From Sialis fuliginosa (lineage: Eukaryota; Arthropoda; Insecta; Megaloptera; Sialidae): DNA of 64,000 nucleotides. The stretch's first letter is position 1. Each line of letters opens with the position of its first letter. Positions 37,801 through 49,800 of this stretch are shown here, piece after piece. The DNA is taken from positions 35,910,267 to 35,974,266 of the forward strand of contig OY540809.1 in NCBI GenBank assembly GCA_961205875.1, written 5' to 3'. The notes beneath the pieces are model-generated. The model did not search any database and was not told the DNA's origin. It saw only the letters and a list, made by a program, of their open reading frames with translations. A program made the position numbers and the translations under genes.

Positions 37801-40800
37801 CGCTCGACTCCCAGCTGCAACAGGCTGGCGCACCCTTGCATCATCACGTGAGTTTACAATATATGTATATGTATTAACCTTTGCATGAGGTCGTTATAGA
37901 AGAACGACAAAAATTTAACCGTTCTTACATTAGCTAGATGCAATTTACAATGGGTGTTCTGTATAGTCGCCTGCAGAACTCGTCTGTCACTTACAAACCA
38001 GGGACTTGAACCGGAATTTATTTATGATTCGGGTTCGGTTCAGGTTTGGTTAGGTTTGGGTTCAACATGTTGTAAACTATTTGGGTTCAAAAACCGTTAT
38101 ATTTTAGGGTTCAGGTTCAGATTCGGGTTCAAGTTTGTAATTGAGAGAAAATTATTTTGTTCGAAAAAAATTAGAATTAACAAATAGAACATTTTCTGAA
38201 AAAAACAAACATTAATATCCATTAAAATATTGCTAGAAAAAAGGGCAAAAAATAAAATTACATTTTAAAAATTGAAATATCTATTTTTCAGATTTTCTTG
38301 CAAATTAAAATGTAATTCTATTATAGAAGTAAAAAATATGTAAATTTCAGTAGTTGACTTGATAAGTCACATCATACCATAATATTCAAACAGATTTCCA
38401 GTATTAATACATTTTATAATCTCTTTCAAAAATTATTGGAGGAAAATATTAAAATATTAAAAATAATTTATCGAACCTTTTAAAAATATATGGTTACCGG
38501 TTATCCATGAAAAGGTTCGGGTTCAGATTCAGTTTCGTTGACTTTGAGATATAGCGGTTCGGTTCGGGTTCAGGTTAATGAAAAATATAGATTTTTTCGG
38601 GTTTACGGTTCGAGTTCGAGTTCAGGTATAAGTCTCTGCTTACAACAGATTCCAAATTTAAAGACAAATATCATCGATTATAACATTTTAAATAAAAACA
38701 GTAAATATACGTCCATTTTAAAATTATGATTTATTATTATTATTATGGTTATTTACTATGATTTTGTATAATAATTTAATTGCATAAATATATATATACC
38801 TATATATGAGTGCTATGAACGAAGAGTAGTTCTTTACCTAGCAAATTAGTTTCAAAATATCTCTTTGTTTGATACATGGAAAAATGATTTAAATAAATAT
38901 TATAATAATCAAATAGGGGGAGCTTAGTAAGTTTGTGATATACGAAAATGAATACAAACTGGAAGACCAGTTCTGCATTGGACTGTACCTAATATTTATA
39001 AATGTTTAATAAAAAGTAAGAAACATTGATTCTACAAACTTAAATATTAAAAAATAGCTGTTTCATTTTTTATTTAACGCCATACTTCCGAGGTATGGTA
39101 TGACGTCATGGACCTATTTATAAATAATAGTTCCGATGAGAAAACACGATTTGATTACCACTTTTCGACTCGATTCTCGAAAAATACAAGTCCGTTTTAT
39201 AAAACTTAAAATGAAATAAGGAATCCTGTGGTGGTATACAAATGCGGTCGATCTGGGACACCTGTATACTGTATAATATATACAATAAGGTGATCCATAT
39301 ATGGAGTTAGGACGAATTTTGACCGGGCTGCCTCCCAAATCAGCTCCAAATAATTCAAAAACAATGTGGAAAAAGTTTCAGCTCTCTATCTTAAAAAATG
39401 GTCATTACCAGAGGGGGGTGATTTTCCCATTTAAAATATACGTGTTTTTTCGATTTTTCAAAGACCTGCGTACTAGAGTGTCTTAAACTCTTTCTAAAAA
39501 TCTAGAATATTCATGAAAGCATCCCTGGTACTCATATTTCATATCTTGATGGATAAAGTACATTTCTGATTCAACGTTGACCGCTATATGGGTCATTGGG
39601 TCATTTCAACATTGTGATTAATGTGCTTTAATAATACGTTAATAGCCATGATGTAACCAATTTTAAATTCAGTTTTCAAAATAATTTGCCTCAAAATTTT
39701 ACAATATGTTTAAATAAAACCGACTAGCTAATGATTGAAACAAAAGGACACGATGATATTCAAAAATAGGTATATGACAATAAAATTTACCTCTATATAC
39801 TTGCAGAAAACATTTTTTGATCATGTTTATATTTTAGGCTATAGAATCAATATTTCTTAATTTTTATTCATCAATCTATTTCTCGAAATAGTACATTCTA
39901 TTTCTGTTGTTCTTAAAGTCTTTGGTGAATATCGTTATTTAGACCAGGAGCTAGAAGGAAGTGAGTGGACATAATATGACAACCGGCTACTATGTTCAGA
40001 TTCATATACCTGAGACCTCAAAGAACTTAAAAAGTCAAGGTGCCAGTCGGTATTTGGGTGCAATTTTTTTTAAAACGCAAAAAGGCCCTGCAAAAGGAAA
40101 AAAATATTTTTTTAAATCAAAACCTCTGTGAGGGCAATTAACACAGAGCAATATGAGCGCGCAGAGTAGAAAAACGCACATAGTTGTTAATTAAAATAAA
40201 GGTGGGTGCTGGTAATAATCTTAAAATTGAAGTATACCATATTGTTAACATTCGTTTGAAGATTATAAATATTTATTTAAAAAATGATAATATTAGTTTT
40301 AAAGTGTACATTTTCATGATTGAAAACAGACAAATTCAAGGCTTTATGAACTTTAAAAAAATTATAACAAATAAATGAGTAGAGTTACAGTTATGAGTGT
40401 AAGGACCTTTATTTAGCGGAATGGCCTAATGATTTTTTTCCTTTTGTAGGGCCTTTTCGCGCTTTAAAAAAATTGCACCCAAATACCGACTGGCACCTTG
40501 ACTTTTTAAGTTCTTCGAGGTATCAGGTAAACGAATCTGAACATAGTTGCCGGTTGTCATATTATGTCCACTCACTTCCTTCTAGCTCCCGTTCTAATTT
40601 GTTTTTATTGATTTTTAATGGTTGCTATTGATCGATTAATAACTATGCAATGTACAAAATTGTTGAATATATAAAATAACAATGTCACACACTAGTATAG
40701 AACTTATAACAAGCTAACAATAAGTACAGTAAAACTTCTCAAATTGGATATTTCCGTTCTTCTATCTTTAACAGTAACCTTTAATGCTATAACAATTACT

Positions 40801-43800
40801 TATACCTACTAATGTTCCAACTATCTCAATATTATTATTATTATAAGGCTACACACGTAACTGTAAACTTGACAAACATGCACAATCCATCTTTTTGTAC
40901 AAGCAGTCTATAGCGTCTGTAGGATAATTTTGCGCAAATATTTTAATTGTACAAGCCGCTTGAAGATTGATTGAATTTGAATCATGCAAGTTTGAACAAG
41001 CCGCGCTTGCACAAGCGAAACTAAACGTGTGTACCAAAGACGTGCAGGTTTGTACAAGCAAATGTCAATCGTGAATGAGCTTGTAAGGATAGTTGAATAT
41101 TTCAGGTCTTCATAACTCCTTCCGGTCGCGAGAAATCGCATTGTTGCTATTAACCTTTCGTGCGGGGTTAAAGCTTCTCTCATGATCGTATCCTTTTTTT
41201 TAATTAAAGGTGTTACGAGTGACAAAAGGTTTAAATAAGTTACTTCATTCATTCTGAGATAATTATTCCAATCATGCGGATATATCTTCAATTCACTCAG
41301 TAACTTAATGTGGGAATAGGTTTTTCTTTTCATTAACTACTTTTTACACCACATACTATGTTTCTTCTTTCACGTTTTCCTCTTGTGGACCAGGTAAAAA
41401 GCAACCAAAGTGAGCGCATCGTCGTCCGAGCTTAACATAGTCCAAGCGCAAACTGGCGCTTGTTTAAGCATACTTGTACCATGTGGTGGTGTCAGGGGAA
41501 TTGTGCGTGCTTGCACAAAAAGATGGATCATGCATGCTTGTCAAGTTTGCAGTTATGTGTGTAGCCACCTTTATATTAATATTTAAAATAACCAAATTTT
41601 CAGAAGGAAAAAACAGTACACTTTTCAGATTTTTTTTATAATGTTATCTACATTAATATGTTAATGTACTCGTATATAATGGTGGTGCCAATAATAAGGT
41701 CATGAAGGCAAATAAGATCCACCTTAATTAAAAATTCTATATTTCGGGTAATAAGTAATTTATATTAAAACGGCTATGTTAATGATAAAGAAGTACGAAA
41801 ATTAAATGATTTTTTCATTTTTAAAGACATCTTAAAAAGTAACTTTGAGCCTTATTAAACTATGGTGGTATAATAAGACCACTTAACTAAATTAAACATT
41901 TTCAGATAATTATAATTTTACTTTGCATTGGAGCTATGTTTTAGTTTTTACAGTAATTACAGCTTATAAATAAACAATTAATAATTTTATTTTAACATTT
42001 ATTTTTTATCCATAACGTGCCGATGCTGCATCCATAGCAGCTGCTAAATTGTCACGGTATTTCTTCGTTGTAGATGATTTTTTTATAGAACTATTAGTAA
42101 ATAAAAATGACATACCAATCTAGAGCTAAATATGTGTTCATAAATTGTAATAACTAATAAAAAGACCAATCTTAAATTTGGTGGGCCTTATTATATAGGT
42201 TACTTCTTTAACTTTTTAAATCTGATTTCGTAAAAAAAGATCTTCCTTTTCCGGGCACCCCCTAAGCTCGGGGGCCTCGTGGCACAGCCCCGGTGGTAGT
42301 TACGACCCTGATCACTTGATATTACATAAATGTTGCAACTGTTCTTGTTTATTACAATGTTGTGTATATTTGTTTCGGATACTTTGAACAGTACGTTGCA
42401 ATACAACATCCACTAACACTACTGTTGCAGCCGTCTATATCTCTACCACACCCGACGGCGCTGACGTCCATCCACGCCTCGTTGCCGCACTTCTTACCGA
42501 GCCCGGCGTTGGCGTCGCCTGTTGGCTCGTCGTCGTCACAGCCTACGATGGGCGTAAGCAACGCTCCGTGCTCCACTCTGTTCGTGGCTAACCTCGGACA
42601 GTTCGTGTCCGAGCACGAACTCAAGGAAATATTCAGCAGGTTTGTTGTTATTATTATTACAATTGTAGTGTTTCCTTTTCATTTTGCTAGAGATTGGTAT
42701 TACACACAATACCCATTGTTGTTGATACTATTATCGAATATTAATCTTATCCGAATACGTGTAGCACCTTTTTATTATCAGTTTTTAGTATTCGTGTACA
42801 GTAGAAACCTACTTTGTACCCTTGCAATTAATAAATTATCAGCACAGTTATAATAATAAAACTTAAAGTTTGCGTGAACATCTTTTTAGTAAAAAACCTC
42901 AAAGAAGTGTTTCACTTTGTTAAATGTAGCCTTATGTCCGGTATTATAAAGGAGCTAGCAAATTTGTTAGCTAGCAAGCACTTTTAAATGAGATATCAAA
43001 CTTATATGACAGTTCTTTTGGAGTTTGTTGAAGACTTTGACAAGTTTCGCGCACGCGTTGTAAGTAAATACCAACGGTATTAAAACAGTGGTGATATTAT
43101 AAAAATTGATTTGTACGGTGAAAGATGCCAACTGTGTTACAATTAGTTGAAGTGTCACTTCTCTAAATTCCATAGCTAATCCATAAATACTAGTACATAA
43201 TTAATACCCCATTTGAAAATGCTTGCTAGCTGGAAAATTTTGCTAGGTCCTTTATAATATCGGACATTATTCTCTTATTTAGGTTTTTATAGTCAAAATG
43301 TTAAATGTATTTATTATATGATTTATATTGTACAAAATTAGACATAAACAATAATAAACATGCCAAATAGACCAAGAGCTGGCTGCTGCAAAAAAAAACT
43401 AGCCTATCGAGTAACAGTATTTTATTTTGTCCCCCCCTCAAACTCTGTAACTACTGGCTCAAAAAATCTGAAAAAAATTTGATAACGAGGCTTCGGTGGG
43501 ACTACCAACGACAAATACTAAAGTCAACAATATCTTTTTAAATTTTGGAATAATAGGGAGGGACGTCATATAATTTTTTTTTTTTTAATATTATTAAATA
43601 AAAAATATAAAAAAAAACTTTTTTTAAAAACAATTTGCCTTTTCAAAACCGACTAAAAAGCTGAAAATAAAATTCAGTTAGACTCTTTTCGTACTAAATA
43701 TTGCATTTAAAAAAAGTTTTTTGTAAACTGATGTTAAAGCTCACAAATAAATTATAAAATGTAACCAAAAGTCTAGTCAGAGACAAAGAAAAATAAAAAG

Positions 43801-46800
43801 TGAGTACAGTGAAATTTCGTTAGTACGTTTTTCTCGTTAATACTTAAGTGTTTTCCTACAGACCCTTTAAAATCGTATCTTATAAACAATGGGTCCCGAG
43901 TTCGAATTCCAATAATTTTTTGTTTATTTTATAGAGTAAAAAGTTAATAAATAAACAATAAATGATACAAAAAAAATCGCGTTATGAACTGCACACGATT
44001 TATGTATTTTTTTGTTTAGTGAATTATTAAAAAAGCGCCAAAGCGATTTTTTTCTTTTTGGTCTTAAAATGTTCCTTAAATACTAAACAATTGAATTGTA
44101 CAAAAAAATCAGAGGTAATCAATTTTTTTATTTAAGTTAGCTTCCAGAGCATTTATTTTAGGTCTAAAACTAACGTATTCGTAAAAAAAAATGGACACAC
44201 CCTAATTATTACCCTTTCCCCATGCTTAAACAACATTAAAAATTATAGAGGGTAAATTATAAGCAACGAATAAGCTTTAAAGTCATTAATTACTGAACAG
44301 CTTGATTTTGCAAAGCGTTTAAATAAAAATTTTAACTTATTTATAGTCTGATAAAAAAACTAAACAAAAAAATGGTAAAAGTGGAAATCTACTGTACACA
44401 TTTAATATTTGATTAATAGCATGAAATCTAAACAAAAACAAAAATTTTAAAACATGTTTTTGATTTTCTATATTTACAATATGTTAACTTGCAATTAATA
44501 TTACTAATCATATTACTGCACTAATAACATAATGGTTAAGGAAACATTTTATATAAAAATTTAATTTAATGTATTACGTCATATATTTTTTTATTTTGAT
44601 TGACTGATATTTTTTATATTGAAATAGATATTTAAAATGCAATAGCATGTTATAAATTTTACTTTATAATGAAATATCCATATCAACTTCGTGAATATAA
44701 TATACAGGATGATTCAGCACTGTCATGCCAAACTTGAACTGTACATTGAGAAAAATATTTTAAACAAAAAACATTATATAAACATGTGTCCGGAAATTTT
44801 TCATGAGGTGGCTACAGCCCTCCAAAGATTTGATTCAAAATTAGTTTTTATTTAATATCTTGAGAACCCATTGTGCTAAAAATAAATTTATCTTTAAAAA
44901 AAATTATCCTTATCAATAAAAAGCCATTTTAAGTATCGCTTTTTAGTTATATTATTGTAGTAAAATACTTGCAATAGTAATAGAACTGGCTATAGGTCTA
45001 AGAAGACACGTATTAGGTGATATACCTTTTATCATAGATAGTAAACGGTTTATCCAATGATAAATGAGTAAAGTATATTTTTGTGTATTTTGTATCATAC
45101 AGTGTTCTTCAAAAATTCAAACCTCTTACTCTGAAAAAAAATTAAAAATACTAGATAAAATCGACGGGCCCCCTGGGCCCACACAACTCTAGTCAATCTA
45201 TTGGTTTATACTGGATATCGATAACACTTATTAATACTAAACCCTGTATCAAATTTCATAACTGTAGCACAATGGGTTCTCCAGATATTAAATAAAAATT
45301 AATTTTGGGTAATTTTTTTGGAGGGCTTATGAAAAATATCCGGACCCATGTTTATATAATGTTTTTTGCTTAAAATTATTTTCTCAATTTACTGTTCAAG
45401 TTTGGCACGACAGTGCTTAATCATTTTGTATGTGATTTACAACTAGTGTAAAAAAAATGTACAGTAGATCGAGAATGTAATTCTAAGCAAAAAACTTTAT
45501 GTAAACCTGTATCTGGAAATTCTTCGCGAGGGAGCTACAGCCTTCTAAAAATATTGCCAAAAGTTAGTGTTTATTCAATATCTAGAGAACCCATTGTGAT
45601 ACAGTTATAAGATTTGATACAGGGTTTAGTATTAATAAGTGTTATCGATTTCCAGTATCAAACAATCATAATTTATAATTATGGAGCCAGTAGACCCGCA
45701 GATTTTTATCAAGTATTTTTTTGTTCTTTAATTTTTTTCTGAGTTGCGTACTTGTAAATGATTGTGTGATACAAACTACTCAAAAATATACTTTGTTTAT
45801 TTATTATAAGACCAACTGTTTTCGATAGATATTGATAAAAAGTATTGCAGAATTTTACTTAATACGGATGCTACAAATTATACAAAATACGCTTATATTC
45901 TTATTCTATAAAATAAGATACAAACTTAATATAAAATACACCTCCAAAACTACATTTTTATCAAAAAATAACCATTTATAGTTTCATTTTTAATATGATT
46001 TTGTAACAGCAATACAACTGACTGTAAGTCCATGATGACAAGTATTAGGAGGTATATTTATATTAACTGTCTATCTTATTTTTAATTACATATAGAACAA
46101 AAATATAAACTTATTTTGTGTAATTTGAAGCATCCGTATTAAGTAAAATTCTGCAGTACTTTCTTTTTTCGATATTTTTCGAAAACGATTGATTTTATGA
46201 CAAATAAACAAAGTATATTTTTGTGTATTTTGTATCATATAATCTTCTACAAGTACCTACCTCAGGAAAAAATTAAAGAACAAAAAAATACTTGATAAAA
46301 ATCGGCGGGGCCACTGGCCCCATACATCCCTGGTCTAAATTATTATTATTTGATACTGGAAATCGGTAACACTTATTAATACCAATCCATGTATCAAATT
46401 TCATAACTGTAGCACAATGGGTTCTCTAGATATTAAATAAACACTAATTTTGTGTAAAAGACTAGCTCCCTCAGGAAGAATTTCCGGACATAGGTTCACA
46501 TAAGGTTTTTTGCTTAAAATTACATCCTCGTTCTACTGTAAATTTTTTTTACACTAGTTGTAAATCATCCTGTATATTATTTATTACATTTATAATAAAA
46601 CGATATTTTGCAACAAATGATACTCTTTATAAGATATGTTTTGTAAAACTTAAAAATGTGTTATTTGTGTATAGCTGCATTAAAAATGAATATTTAACTT
46701 ATTTTTATTTGATGATTTTACTAAAACAATCTTTAACTATTCCTTCACCCTATGCTTATCTACCCCTAACTTTGCTTTTAAAATTGCTATCACTAGTACT

Positions 46801-49800
46801 GAAATTATCGAAATGTAATAAAAATTCAAATATGTGATATAAATGTTAAACGTTATAAATATGTAATTATTTTGTAATATTTAATATAAAATATTGTATA
46901 TAAATATTTTCATTATTTTATAAATAACTAAAAAATAAACATATTTTCAATTTTATTGTTTTACTTTTTATTTATTTTACTTATATTAAATACCAATTGT
47001 ACGACACAGAAAAAAGCAAAATTATACGAGAACAATGAAGTATGTATTTACTTTAGGGTGGTCCTTATATGAGGTTAGGACGAATTTTGGCCGAACCGCC
47101 CCCCAAATCAGCTCCAAATAATTCAAAAAGAATGTGGAAAAAGTTTCAATGTTTTTATTGTCAAACGTTTTTCTGACAAAATTATCCAGAAATTATACAA
47201 AAAATTTTTTTTTTTATTTTCTTGATGGAATGACCCAATGACCCATATAGCTGTCAACGTTGAATCAGAAGTTTACTTTATCCATCATGATATGGAATAT
47301 GAGTACCAGGGATGCTTCCATGAGTATTCTAGATTTTTAGAAAGAGTTTAAGACAATCTAGTACACAAGTCTTTGAAAAATCGAAAAAACACGTGTATTT
47401 TAAATGGGAAAATCACCCCCCTCTGGTAATGACCATTTTTTAAGATAGAGGGCTGAAACTTTTTCCACATTCTTTTTGAATTATTTGGAGCTGATTTGGG
47501 GGGCGGCCCGGTCAAAATACGCCCTAACCCCATATATGGACCACTCTAATGTACTTACTTATTGCAAAGAATTATAATGTATCTTGCAATAAAAAGTTAA
47601 ATAATACAGAAAAGTAGCAATTGTTATTATATTTATTGTTATAATAATTATTCATTAAACTAGTAAAATCATCAAATTTTCTTTTCGGTGAGGACAGTGG
47701 CGTAGTAAGAAAATTTTTCAGGGAGTGGGGTTTCCGTCCCCACAACCCCCCCCCCCTTCACCCACCCCGTTATTACGCCACTAATTGAGGAGCAGTAAAA
47801 AAATTATTGACGGGTATTATATAACCGAATTAAAAATTTATTAGTTCCTTGCATGGGCGCTGGCAGAATTTCTTTCAGGGGGGTGCATGTAGATATATAA
47901 AATTAAATTACACGCGAGGATAATTAAAAAACAAAATAATAATAATTTTGTTATAATAAACCTGCATTGCAATTAGCACGACTAAAAAAAGATCTTCAGT
48001 TTTAATTTTTCCTTATCTAACTTAGAAAGTTAGTGATGTGAAATTGACGCGACCAAAAAAAAAGGTCCTCGGTTTTATATTCTGACCTGAGTAAATTTTA
48101 AAATAAAAATTGTATTTCATAATTTTTTTTGTTTTTTATTTTTTGCCAGGGGGGTACAAGAGCACCTCCTTGTACCCCCCCGCCCGTGCCCATGGTTCCT
48201 TGTACATTTTCTTCTTTCTTTTCTTTTAATACATCACGATTTCTAAATAAATATTTGATATTATTGTAATTTTTATTTTTGAATTTGTAATTTTTAATAA
48301 AAATTTATACAAATAAACCATTTTTACAAATAAGTAAAAATAAAAGATCTGTGGAATGTATCTTCTCCATGCATCGAAATTGTTATACAGTATATTCCAA
48401 GTTGATTAAGACATAGGAAATTTAACATGGGGACAATTAGAAATGTTATAGTAACCTTTGGTCAAATTTAACAATGTGTGATTGGTTCAATTTGAAATGC
48501 CGCCTCGAAACTAACTGATAAATTTTAAATTAATCAACAGTATTTTGTTTTCAACTTTAATAAAGATTAAAATACATTTAGACCAGGAGCTAGAAGGAAG
48601 TGAGTGGACATAATATAACAACCGGCAACTATGTTCAGATTCGTATACCTGAGACCTTAAAGAACTTAAAAAATCAAGGTGCCAGTCGGTACTTGGGTGC
48701 AATTTTTTTTAAAGTGCGAAAAGGCCCTACAAAAGGAAAAAATGTTTTTTTAAATAAAAAATTTGTTTTTATCATCATTAGGCCTTTCTGCTTAAAAAAG
48801 GTCCTTACACTCATAACTGTAACTCTACTCATTTATTTGTTATAATTTTTTTAAAGTCCATAAAACCTTGAATCATAAAAATGTACACTTTAAAACTAAT
48901 ATATTCATTTCTCTACTCTGTGAGGGCAATTAACACAGGGCAATATGAGCGCGCAGAGTAGAAAAACGCACATAGTTGTTAATTAAAATAAAGGTGGGTG
49001 CCGGTAATAATCTTAAAATTGAAGTATACCATATTGTTAATATTCGTTTGAAGATTATATTTTTTTTTTAAATATGATAATATTAGTTTTAAAGTGCACA
49101 TTTTCATGATTCAAGGTTTTATGCTTTTATGGACTTTAAAAAAATTATAACAAATAAATGAGTAGAGTTACAGTTATGAGTGTAAGGACCTTTTTTAAGC
49201 ATAAAGGCCTAATGATGATAAAACAAATTTTTGATTTAAAAAAACATTTTTTTCCTTTTGTAGGGCCCTTTCGCACTTTAAAAAAAATTGCACCCAAGTA
49301 CCGACTAGCACCTTGATTTTTTAAGTTCTTTAAGGTCTCAGGTATACGAATCTGAACATAGTTACCGGTTGTCATATTATGTCCACTCACTTCCTTCTAG
49401 CTCCCGGTCTATTAATGAAATTAAAGTAAGCATCCTAGATAAAATTATAATAATATTTTTTGGTAGATATAAATTTGAAAACAAAATACTAATTACTATC
49501 TTATTAAATTTTGTGGCGGCATTTCAAAATGCACCAATGACACATCGTTAAATTTGACCAAAGGTTACTACAATACTTCTAATTGCCCCCATGTTAAATT
49601 TCCTATGTCTTAATCAACTTGGAACTTGGAATACACTGTATATTTTAATTTAATTTACAAGTAGTGTCAAAATCTTAATAAAGAGTGTCATGATTAAAAT
49701 AAGACTTCTTTGTCTTTCCCATATACTGTCATGTTTACTAACAAGATAGCATCGCACCAAAGAGTGTAGGTGTGTGTGTGGGTGTATGTGTGTATATGTG

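Noticed and set aside
37567-37888. Minus-strand 88-residue frame and other + frames over the cpo linker exon
   Set aside because: The exon is GC-rich, so several frames are open by chance; only the frame in phase with RRM1 and RRM2 gives family sequence.
42352-42624. 90-residue Cys-containing minus-strand frame
   Set aside because: Antisense of the RRM2 exon at 42431.
48600-49390. Two nearly identical 81-residue proteins facing each other
   Set aside because: They are the two arms of one foldback element; there is no domain or gene context.
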